This document shows, one piece after another, positions 1 to 5,717 of a DNA stretch of 12,748 nucleotides (positions are counted from its first letter, which is position 1; every line of letters begins with the position of its first letter). The stretch lies in contig JBDREX010000061.1 of the NCBI GenBank assembly GCA_043819345.1, positions 1 through 12,748 on the forward strand, read 5' to 3'. Position numbers and translations under genes: made by a program. The notes beneath the pieces are model-generated. The model was not told the origin of the DNA, searched no databases, and saw only the letters and a program-made list of their open reading frames with translations. Source of the DNA: CAYRDK01 sp043819345. GTDB taxonomy: Bacteria; Omnitrophota; Gorgyraeia; Velamenicoccales; Velamenicoccaceae.

Positions 1-35
1 GGCTTAATTATAAACATTGCTTCATATTTTTTCAT
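1..35 (-). CDS. rpsF: Small ribosomal subunit protein bS6, N-terminal fragment
   Basis: This is a partial gene running off the left edge, read on the minus strand from an ATG at 35-33. The eleven complete codons plus two bases read MKKYEAMFIIK then P, which is the typical bS6 opening strand. bS6 binds 16S rRNA in the platform of the 30S subunit together with bS18. The start lies 7 bases after the pth stop codon, and a GAGAGGAG ribosome-binding site sits inside the end of pth, so the two genes are probably cotranscribed. rpsF is often followed by ssb and rpsR, which would lie outside the window. The call rests on 12 residues and on position after pth. Confidence 0.83.
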   Translation of the reverse strand, partial: MKKYEAMFIIK

Positions 36-42
36 GCGCCAA

Positions 43-678
43 TCAACTCCTCTCTCCAAGTATTTTTCCTTCCTTATTCTCTTTTTTGTTATAATAATTC
101 ATGGCTTTATCCACGCCCTCAAGAATCCAAACCCGCATAGCTTCAGCAGACCTGTTTAATGCCTCCTCCAACACCTTTTTTTCATCTTCACAAAATTTAG
201 CAAGCACATAATCAGATAAATTTTCACAATCGGCACCATCAATGCCAATTTTCAACCGCGCAAAATCTTGTGTGGATAGCCTATTGATAACCGAAACCAA
301 GCCATTGTGCCCGCCAGCACTACCCTGCCCCTTAAAACGCACGTCTCCTAAAGGAAGCGCCACGTCATCATATACAACAAGAATGTTTTTAAAAAGCGTA
401 TTATGCTTCTTAAAATACGCGGCCACAGCTTCACCACAAAGATTCATGTAAGTCTGAGGGAGAATCAAGGCAATATCATGCCCTTCTATCTTCCCTCGCG
501 CAATAAGACTTTTAAAAGAACGGCTATTTTTAAAAACAAGCTTGTGTTTTTGAGCAAATATTTTGACGGCCCAAGCCCCCGCATTATGGCGCGTAAACCG
601 ATAACCTGAATCAGGATTACCTAATCCAATAATCAGCTTTTCAACCGTTTTGCGGCGCGAAATATTAGAAAAAAACAT
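43..678 (-). CDS. pth: Peptidyl-tRNA hydrolase
   Basis: The product cleaves the ester bond of peptidyl-tRNAs released prematurely from ribosomes, recycling tRNA in the cytoplasm. It has 211 residues, slightly longer than the usual 185-200. The GLGNP motif (18-22) and the RHNAG motif (30-34) are present. With a constant offset of 11 from E. coli numbering, the key residues are all in place: Asn21, the catalytic His31, Asn79 in YMN, Asp104 in YDD, and Asn125 in GGHNG. The N-terminus carries about 11 residues before the usual start (MFFSNISRRKT). No better in-frame start exists nearby and no convincing Shine-Dalgarno precedes the ATG, so translation may depend on coupling to rplY, which stops 24 bases upstream. 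The gene lies between rplY and rpsF. Identity is secure; the exact start is less so. Confidence 0.96.
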   Translation of the reverse strand: MFFSNISRRKTVEKLIIGLGNPDSGYRFTRHNAGAWAVKIFAQKHKLVFKNSRSFKSLIARGKIEGHDIALILPQTYMNLCGEAVAAYFKKHNTLFKNILVVYDDVALPLGDVRFKGQGSAGGHNGLVSVINRLSTQDFARLKIGIDGADCENLSDYVLAKFCEDEKKVLEEALNRSAEAMRVWILEGVDKAMNYYNKKENKEGKILGERS

Positions 679-702
679 AACTGTTTATATTATCAAGTCG
701 CT

Positions 703-1398
703 TCAGGCGCCCTTGCTCTCTCCGCCTTCTACCTCTTCAACCGGCTTCTTTTCTTTCTTGATGACTTCCGGCTCCGCACTCACAGCTTCTGCTGCCTCAC
801 CTTCTTCAGGAAGCTCTTCTTTATGCGGAGGAACTAAAGTAAAAACAATGCTTTCCAAATCGTGCTTAATCACAACGTCAGCAGGCACAACAAGATCTTT
901 GACATGAATTGTTTCACCAATCTTCATATTAGTCACATCGACTTCAATTTTTTCAGGAATTTTCGTCGGCAAACATTCAACCTCAACTTCCCATAAAATA
1001 TGCTCAAGCGTGCCGCCATCCTGTTTAACACCAACCGCATCTCCTTTGGCCTCAATAGGAATTTCGACTATCAGACGCTTCGTTAAAGAAACTTCATGAA
1101 AATCCACATGGACAAGGTCACCACTAACCGGATGCGTCTGCAACTCTTGAATAATCACAGGCCTGTCCTTTATAGTTTCCTTTCCTTGTGAAGAAATCTT
1201 CAATGTTATCACAAGATTTTCTCCGCCGTGATGGGCATGCATAAATTTAATCAATCGGCTTCTTTCAATCTTTAAAGACAACGTCTTGTGTCCTTCACCA
1301 TAAACAACACAAGGCACAAACCCCTGTTTACGTAAAAGGTTATTTTTGCGTATTTCAGCATCTTGACGAACCATCGCTTCTAAAAAAAACTCTTCCAT
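703..1398 (-). CDS. rplY: Large subunit ribosomal protein bL25, long Ctc/TL5 form
   Basis: The product binds 5S rRNA in the 50S subunit; the long form is the general-stress protein Ctc in Bacillus. The protein has 231 residues. An N-terminal L25 domain covers about 5-101 and ends in the characteristic HPVSGDLVHVDF segment (89-100). A TL5-type beta domain covers about 106-190. A low-complexity acidic and lysine-rich tail (191-231) is probably disordered. The start is well supported: two overlapping AAGGAG sites precede the ATG, the farther one at 8 nt. The gene sits between prs and pth, its classic neighbours. A hairpin stands just upstream of the ribosome-binding site and a larger palindrome lies further up, so translation or mRNA stability may be regulated there (inference). 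Confidence 0.95.
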   Translation of the reverse strand: MEEFFLEAMVRQDAEIRKNNLLRKQGFVPCVVYGEGHKTLSLKIERSRLIKFMHAHHGGENLVITLKISSQGKETIKDRPVIIQELQTHPVSGDLVHVDFHEVSLTKRLIVEIPIEAKGDAVGVKQDGGTLEHILWEVEVECLPTKIPEKIEVDVTNMKIGETIHVKDLVVPADVVIKHDLESIVFTLVPPHKEELPEEGEAAEAVSAEPEVIKKEKKPVEEVEGGESKGA

Positions 1399-1406
1399 TT
1401 CTCCTT

Positions 1407-1432
1407 CTCCTTAACATTGCCTATAATTAGGC
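1407..1432 (-). promoter_or_regulatory. rplY leader: hairpin abutting the Shine-Dalgarno site
   Basis: On the minus strand a perfect 5-bp hairpin (GCCTA, loop ATTA, TAGGC; 1419-1432) is followed by AATGTT and then AAGGAG. The 16-nt stretch AGGCAATGTTAAGGAG is identical to the leader of the bS22-like gene at 8614-8629, where a different hairpin sequence also ends in AGGC. The stem sequence differs while hairpin and spacing are kept, which suggests a selected leader element. TATAGG within the hairpin could alternatively be read as a -10 box, so the functional reading is tentative. Confidence 0.5.
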
Positions 1433-1447
1433 TTTTTTCTTTACAAT

Positions 1448-1516
1448 GTTTATCCTGGCGGCTACTGAATAAAATTTACTTGTCAATTTTACCAGTGCTT
1501 AGACGCCATGGTTAAC
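1448..1516. repeat. Nested imperfect palindrome upstream of rplY
   Basis: Nested complementary blocks are visible on the plus strand: CCTGGCG (1454-1460) with CGCCA-T-GG (1504-1511), ACTG (1464-1467) with CAGT (1493-1496), and TAAAATT (1470-1476) with AATTTTA (1485-1491) around an 8-nt loop. GTT (1448-1450) and AAC (1514-1516) may extend the base. The ends TACTGA and CCAGTG-TTA match the palindrome at 12541-12597, so this may be a diverged member of the same family. The rest of the 241-bp rplY-prs gap (1517-1639) is a pyrimidine-rich stretch on plus with no recognisable gene. Confidence 0.5.
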
Positions 1517-1639
1517 TGCCTATTGCCTATAAGTATGTATTTCTTTTTTCAAGTCGACACGAGAGCCGACCGCTACAATATTAATATTTTCTGCTTCTGC
1601 TTTTGCTTTGACACTTTGACTCTCTGAATCTCTAATACT

Positions 1640-2584
1640 CTAAATATCCGGGCCAAACAAACAACTAATAGATTCTTCCCGGTGTATCCGTTTAATCGCT
1701 TCAGCTAAAAGTGGAGCTACAGACAGAACCTTAATCTTCGGATGTGTGTTATGATTCTCCGATGGAATCGTATTCGTAATAATAAGTTCTTTAATAACAG
1801 AATTCTCAATATTGCTGATCGCCTTGCCCGTCAAAACACCATGCACAACAGCCGCATAAATTGTCTTAACACCGGCCTTCTTCAAAGCATTAGCCGCTTC
1901 AATGAGAGAGCCACCTGTAGCAATCAAATCATCCACTAGAATAGCATTCTTTCCTTCAACTTCGCCCAATATATTCATCGCCTCAGCCTTTTCAGGAGAA
2001 ATCCGGCGTTTATCAACAATGGCCAAACCAGCCTGCAGACGCTTAGCATAAGCACGCGCAGTTTTTATGCCACCAACGTCCGGTGAAACAATAACAAGAT
2101 TATCCATTTTGAGCGTCTGAATATAATCAACAAAAACATTAATAGCATAAAGATGATCCAGCGGAATATCAAAAAAACCCTGGATCTGGCCAGCATGTAA
2201 ATCCATTGTTAAAATCCTGTTCGCGCCAGCAACCGTCAAAAGATTAGCGACAAGCTTAGCCGTAATAGGCACCCGGGGCTGATCTTTGCGATCCTGACGC
2301 GCGTAACCATAGTAAGGCAATACAGCTGTAATCCTGCCCGCTGAAGCCCTCTTTAAGGCGTCAATAATAATCAGTAGCTCCATTAAATTCTCATTTGACG
2401 GCGGACAAGTAGGCTGGATAACAAAAACATCCTTGCCTCTCACGTTTTCATCAATTTTAACTCTGATTTCTCCTTCACTAAACCTTGAAACCATCATACC
2501 GCCAAGCTTTTTGCCCAGCTCTTTACAAATCTCATCGGCTAATTTCGGATTAGCATTACCAGCAACAATCTCAATCTTATTCAT
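1640..2584 (-). CDS. prs: Ribose-phosphate pyrophosphokinase (PRPP synthase)
   Basis: The product transfers pyrophosphate from ATP to ribose 5-phosphate, making PRPP for purine, pyrimidine, NAD and histidine synthesis; hisG in this window consumes PRPP. The protein has 314 residues, normal for class I. Visible motifs are the FSEGEIRVKI strand (35-44), the PYYGYARQDRK segment (90-100), TMDLHAGQIQGFF (126-138, His130), SPDVGG (167-172), and the ribose-5-phosphate loop VDDLIATGGS (217-226). In most bacterial enzymes that loop reads DDxxDT; here the third acidic position is Ala222, as in some phosphoribosyltransferases. The rest of the protein is conserved, so a functional enzyme is expected. The ATG follows glmU by 23 bases with AAGGAATCCCAAG upstream. 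The gene lies in the classic glmU-prs-ctc order. Confidence 0.95.
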   Translation of the reverse strand: MNKIEIVAGNANPKLADEICKELGKKLGGMMVSRFSEGEIRVKIDENVRGKDVFVIQPTCPPSNENLMELLIIIDALKRASAGRITAVLPYYGYARQDRKDQPRVPITAKLVANLLTVAGANRILTMDLHAGQIQGFFDIPLDHLYAINVFVDYIQTLKMDNLVIVSPDVGGIKTARAYAKRLQAGLAIVDKRRISPEKAEAMNILGEVEGKNAILVDDLIATGGSLIEAANALKKAGVKTIYAAVVHGVLTGKAISNIENSVIKELIITNTIPSENHNTHPKIKVLSVAPLLAEAIKRIHREESISCLFGPDI

Positions 2585-2607
2585 CTTGGGATTCCTTTAA
2601 GTTGAAA

Positions 2608-3867
2608 TTATTTTTTTAATTTTATTTCTCTGGCTGGAGCCCCAACAACCACAGACCCCGGGCCAACATTATGCTTCTTTGTCACAATGCTTCCAGCACC
2701 AACAACAGCATTCTTGCCAACCACAACAGGCGCAATTAAAACGGCATCGCAACCAATAAATGCACCATCATCAATAACTGTTTTATGCTTCTTTTTTCCA
2801 TCAAAATTTGCAACAACAGAACCCGCGCCAATATTAACCTTCTTTCCAACGCGCGTATCACCCAAATAACTCATATGCCGCATAAAAGTCCCATCATCTA
2901 GTGTGGAATTTTTAATCTCAGCAAAATTCCCGACGGAGACGCTATTTTTTAAAACAGCGTTTTCGCGCAAATGGCAATATGGCCCAACAGAACAATCACG
3001 GCCAATACAAACATTTTTCTCAATATAAGTAAAAGGATAAATCTTTGTGCCTGGGCCAATCTTGGCTGTCTCGTCAATAAAAATCGTGTCCAGATCCATG
3101 ATCTGGACATTTTTATCTAAGAGGTCTCTTAAAATACGGCGCCTGAAAAGACGCTGCGCCTCAAGAAGTTCATACTTTGAATTAACCCCTAAAACTTCGG
3201 ATGACTCCTGAACGCCAAAAGCCACTATCCTCTTGCCCTTGCTAAAAAAATAACTAAAAACATCTGTTAAATAAAACTCACCACTTTTGTCAGAGGGCTT
3301 GATGCACTTAAGCCCATCAAGCAAATCCTGCCTCTTAAAACAATACATTCCCGTGTTGATCTCTTTAATATTCTTTTGCGCAAAATCAGCGTCCTTGTCT
3401 TCAACAATGCCTATAAAATCTCCGCCCTGGCCCCTCACAATGCGCCCATAACCAGTTGGGTTGGCTAAAGAAGTAGTCAGGACCGTACACGCAGCATCTT
3501 CCTGAGCATGGCAAGCATACAAAGCCTTTATCGTATCCGTCGTTATCAAAGGTGTGTCACCATACAAAACAATAACATCGCCAACATGAGCAGGGATCGC
3601 CCGCTGAGCCGCCTTTACCGCATCAGCAGTACCTAAAGGCTGATGCTGCTGGACCAACGTAACATCCTTATCTACCACTGCACGAATATCCGCTTTATGA
3701 CGGCCAACTACAGTAATAATTTTTTTGACACCTTTTATCCCTCGGGCAGCATCAATCACCCTGGACAACATGGCCTTACCATAAACTTCATGCAACACTT
3801 TTGGCAAAGCAGATTTCATCCGCTTTCCTTCACCAGCCGCTAAAATAACAACACACAAATTTTTCAT
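2608..3867 (-). CDS. glmU: Bifunctional UDP-GlcNAc pyrophosphorylase / GlcN-1-P acetyltransferase
   Basis: The product acetylates glucosamine 1-phosphate and then couples it to UTP, giving UDP-GlcNAc for peptidoglycan and lipopolysaccharide. The protein has 419 residues, shorter than the usual 450-460 but with both domains. The N-terminal nucleotidyltransferase shows LAAGEGKRM (9-17), Lys23 in LPKVLH, GTADA (79-83) and the metal-binding Asp104 in YGDTPL. From about residue 250 a left-handed beta-helix of hexapeptide repeats follows, with the acetyltransferase signature RHMSYLGD (the catalytic His), NIGAGSVVANFDG and GAFIGCDAVLIAPV. The shortening is at the C-terminal arm after the last hexapeptide coils. 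No clear Shine-Dalgarno precedes the ATG. It sits between tRNA-Gln with its repeat element and prs. Confidence 0.95.
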   Translation of the reverse strand: MKNLCVVILAAGEGKRMKSALPKVLHEVYGKAMLSRVIDAARGIKGVKKIITVVGRHKADIRAVVDKDVTLVQQHQPLGTADAVKAAQRAIPAHVGDVIVLYGDTPLITTDTIKALYACHAQEDAACTVLTTSLANPTGYGRIVRGQGGDFIGIVEDKDADFAQKNIKEINTGMYCFKRQDLLDGLKCIKPSDKSGEFYLTDVFSYFFSKGKRIVAFGVQESSEVLGVNSKYELLEAQRLFRRRILRDLLDKNVQIMDLDTIFIDETAKIGPGTKIYPFTYIEKNVCIGRDCSVGPYCHLRENAVLKNSVSVGNFAEIKNSTLDDGTFMRHMSYLGDTRVGKKVNIGAGSVVANFDGKKKHKTVIDDGAFIGCDAVLIAPVVVGKNAVVGAGSIVTKKHNVGPGSVVVGAPAREIKLKK

Positions 3868-3928
3868 GATAATTTTTAAAATAGGCGTGATTAATGAAAC
3901 AAAACCCTACTTCATTCTTATAATTACC

Positions 3929-3972
3929 AGGTTCTCGTCCTCACTTATCAAAAAGCTGCCCGGTGAGGACTC
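3929..3972. repeat. 44-bp direct repeat, copy 1 (displaced tRNA-Gln 3' end)
   Basis: This is an exact copy of 4110-4153, 181 bp away. On the minus strand it holds the last 17 nt of tRNA-Gln (part of the T arm, 3' acceptor strand and discriminator base) plus 27 nt of downstream sequence. It has no tRNA 5' part, so it is not a gene. It lies 61 bp upstream of the glmU start. The arrangement resembles the displaced tRNA end left by site-specific integration, but the enclosed segment is only 137 bp and carries no integrase. Confidence 0.85.
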
Positions 3973-4109
3973 CGGGTCATTAAGACCCTAGAACCTGTCG
4001 TCGCTCGCTTTCGCTCGACTCCTCCTCATAGGGGCTTTGCCCCTATGACGCTTCGCCTTCGGCTTCGCTGTCACCCCAAATACGCGGGGACAATCTCCCC
4101 GCACCCCTT
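3973..4109. repeat. GC-rich hairpin cluster between the tRNA-end repeats
   Basis: This 137-bp block is much richer in G+C than its surroundings and is built of short palindromes: GGGTC/GACCC (3974-3988), an 8-bp stem CATAGGGG/CCCCTATG with loop CTTTG (4027-4047), and a 7-bp stem GCGGGGA/TCCCCGC with loop CAATC (4084-4102). Between these lie a GCGAAAGC mini-hairpin (minus strand) and a repetitive stretch with CTTCG motifs. The minus strand stays open across most of the block from a GTG, but composition and hairpins argue against a protein. It is most likely a small non-autonomous repeat element or an element remnant. Confidence 0.7.
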
Positions 4110-4153
4110 AGGTTCTCGTCCTCACTTATCAAAAAGCTGCCCGGTGAGGACTC
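4110..4153. repeat. 44-bp direct repeat, copy 2 (overlaps tRNA-Gln 3' end)
   Basis: This is the copy attached to the intact tRNA gene and is identical to 3929-3972. On the minus strand, the sequence just after the tRNA contains GTGAGGACGAGAACC, which is the reverse complement of the tRNA T-arm segment GGTTCGAGTCCTCAC at 13 of 15 positions, separated by 18 nt. The transcript could therefore fold into a long hairpin that competes with the mature T arm or serves as a processing or stop structure. Confidence 0.85.
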
Positions 4154-4208
4154 GAACCTCAAAAGCCAGATCCAAATTCTGGAGTGTTACCGATTACACT
4201 ACCGGGCA
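4137..4208 (-). tRNA. tRNA-Gln (anticodon UUG)
   Basis: A 72-nt cloverleaf is read on the minus strand. The acceptor stem is TGCCCGG with CCGGGCA (7 bp) and the discriminator is G, as in glutamine tRNAs. The D arm has the GTGT/ACAC stem with loop AATCGGTA. The anticodon stem is CCAGA/TCTGG around the loop ATTTGGA, giving anticodon TTG, which reads CAA. The variable loop is CTTT. The T arm is TGAGG/CCTCA around TTCGAGT. CCA is not encoded, since CTTTTT follows directly. The gene lies between spoVG and glmU on the same strand and may share their transcript or use its own promoter. Confidence 0.97.
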
Positions 4209-4217
4209 ATGTCTAAT

Positions 4218-4247
4218 CCTATAAAACCCCTTCTCAAAGCTCATCAA
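4218..4247 (-). promoter_or_regulatory. Possible promoter for tRNA-Gln
   Basis: On the minus strand TTGATG (4242-4247) and TATAGG (4218-4223) are separated by 18 nt, or 17 nt if the -10 is taken as TTATAG. The -10 box ends 9 nt before the mature tRNA 5' end, a typical distance for a stable RNA promoter. Both boxes are imperfect, and the site lies in the 82-bp gap after spoVG, so read-through from spoVG remains possible. Confidence 0.33.
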
Positions 4248-4290
4248 TAAGTCTTAATTTTCTATAAAACCTTACCGAAATACATCGAAC

Positions 4291-4707
4291 TCATAATTCA
4301 CTGTTACTTGGTGCCACAGATGAACCTTTTGTTCTTTCCGTTTCGTAAGCTTCCAAAACTTTTTTTTGTAAATAATCTCTAAAGGTCTGTGTAATAGGAT
4401 GAGCAATATCTCTATGTTCAGATTGCGCGCCAGCACCTTCCTGATCAGAATTCATGGGCCTTAAAACAGCCGGAAGTTGCGCCGCACACTGATTGCAATA
4501 TTTACTTTTAACTTCGTTTCTAAAGCCACATTTTGGACAAGCGCTCTTCAGTTTTCTTGAAGGCATAGCAATAAACAAACCAGATCCGCCTTCTATCACC
4601 TTGATGTTCCTCACCACAAAAGCATTGTCCAGCGTAACTGTAGCATAAGCTTTTAACTTCTTATCGGGACTATCTTTAAGAAAAATTCTCACTTCCGTTA
4701 TTTCCAT
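4291..4707 (-). CDS. spoVG: SpoVG family RNA/DNA-binding regulator with inserted zinc ribbon
   Basis: SpoVG proteins are small nucleic-acid-binding regulators, known as a septation and gene-expression regulator in Bacillus, Staphylococcus and Borrelia. Residues 1-52 (KAYATVTLDNAFVVRNIKVI, then GLFIAMPSRK at 43-52) and 98-122 (HRDIAHPIT, then a final helix) are the standard SpoVG core. Between them lies an insert carrying CPKC (57-60) and CNQC (71-74), a CxxC-x10-CxxC zinc-ribbon knuckle, followed by a polar linker. The protein has 138 residues against about 85-100 for the plain family. A strong AAGGAGG site sits 7 nt before the ATG. ispE ends 31 bases upstream and tRNA-Gln follows, in keeping with the ispE-spoVG-glmU order of Bacillus. 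The family call is secure; zinc binding is inferred from the cysteines. Confidence 0.93.
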   Translation of the reverse strand: MEITEVRIFLKDSPDKKLKAYATVTLDNAFVVRNIKVIEGGSGLFIAMPSRKLKSACPKCGFRNEVKSKYCNQCAAQLPAVLRPMNSDQEGAGAQSEHRDIAHPITQTFRDYLQKKVLEAYETERTKGSSVAPSNSEL

Positions 4708-4738
4708 GATTCGTCCTCCTTATACACTTGTTGCATCA

Positions 4739-5704
4739 CTATAGGGTACTTGTCAAAAAAAGCCTGCATCTATCTGAAATCCTATCATGGATACGCTCAA
4801 ATACTTCTTGCGCGGCTGATTTCGTTTTAAAATTCATAAAAAGCGTAGGACCACTACCGGACATGTGCACTTGCTCCAACCCAAGTTTTAAAAGATCGTC
4901 TTTTAAATCAGAAACCAATCTATATGATTCCATTACAGTTAAACTTAACCGATTGTAAATATTTCGGTTAAGCGAATTTAAATCTCTTTTTTTGATATTG
5001 GAGACAAGTATCTTAACATTATCCGGTTTTTTTGTCAACTTCAAACTCTTTTGGCTTTTTTTAGCCTTTTTTTGCAAATTTTCTTCCTGATCAAGCAAAA
5101 AATACACCTCTTTTGTCATAACTTTTACATGCGGAACAAATAATAGGTGCCATAATTTAGCTGTATTTGGCAAAAGTACTTTTTTTAATTCGCCACCTCT
5201 TCCCTTTCCAACCGCAAAATTACAGTCAAAAATAAAAAAAGCCACATCACTACCCAATTTATTTGCATAACCTATTAACGTTTTCTTGTCCAACTTCAAA
5301 GAAAAAAGCTTATTGAGCCCCAAAAGAACGGTCGCTGCGTCAGATGAACCACCGCCCAACCCACCTCCAACAGGTATGATCTTATCAATTTCGATCTTAA
5401 CTCCCTGTCGAATCCTCTGCGACCTTTTTATAAGTTCAGCCGCCTTATAAGCCAAATTGTTATGATCTAAGGGAATATCCGGACTTTTTGAAGAAACCAC
5501 AATCTCATCATAAGCGAGTGTAGTTAATTGGATCCTATCAGAAAGCGAAATACGTTCAAATAATGTTAAAAGATCATGATAGCCATCTGATCGTTTTTTT
5601 AAGACCTCGAGAAAAAGATTTAACTTTGCGGGGGAATATAAAACAAGAGACTTTGCACAATTAGCGCTTATTTTAGTCTTTTCAACACACACGTGAGAAT
5701 CCAT
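4739..5704 (-). CDS. ispE: 4-diphosphocytidyl-2-C-methyl-D-erythritol kinase
   Basis: The product phosphorylates CDP-methylerythritol, the fourth step of the non-mevalonate isoprenoid pathway. The protein has 321 residues and is a GHMP kinase. It shows SPAKLNLFL (24-32, catalytic Lys27), the ATP loop PVGGGLGGGSSDAA (111-124), GSDVAFF (151-157, catalytic Asp153) and the C-terminal MSGSGPTLF (281-289). It is longer than most relatives (280-300) for two reasons: about 20 extra residues before SPAKLN, and a lysine-rich stretch at about 207-240. No alternative in-frame start lies closer to the core, so the ATG stands although its Shine-Dalgarno is poor. It begins 13 bases after the transketolase C-half stop and precedes spoVG, so it bridges the transketolase genes and the spoVG-glmU-prs cluster. 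Confidence 0.95.
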   Translation of the reverse strand: MDSHVCVEKTKISANCAKSLVLYSPAKLNLFLEVLKKRSDGYHDLLTLFERISLSDRIQLTTLAYDEIVVSSKSPDIPLDHNNLAYKAAELIKRSQRIRQGVKIEIDKIIPVGGGLGGGSSDAATVLLGLNKLFSLKLDKKTLIGYANKLGSDVAFFIFDCNFAVGKGRGGELKKVLLPNTAKLWHLLFVPHVKVMTKEVYFLLDQEENLQKKAKKSQKSLKLTKKPDNVKILVSNIKKRDLNSLNRNIYNRLSLTVMESYRLVSDLKDDLLKLGLEQVHMSGSGPTLFMNFKTKSAAQEVFERIHDRISDRCRLFLTSTL

Positions 5705-5717
5705 AAAAAATCTCGGC

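Noticed and set aside
1444..1500. TTGACA on the minus strand (1479-1484 region) as a -35 box for rplY
   Set aside because: No acceptable -10 box lies 16-18 nt downstream, and the hexamer is in the loop of the palindrome.
1585..1639. Pyrimidine-rich low-complexity stretch after prs as a terminator or small gene
   Set aside because: There is no stem with a U tract and no frame with a ribosome-binding site; it is reported only as featureless intergenic sequence.
4728..4958. Plus-strand frames opposite ispE, transketolase, hisG and other genes
   Set aside because: They are antisense shadows of well-identified genes, without ribosome-binding sites or family motifs.
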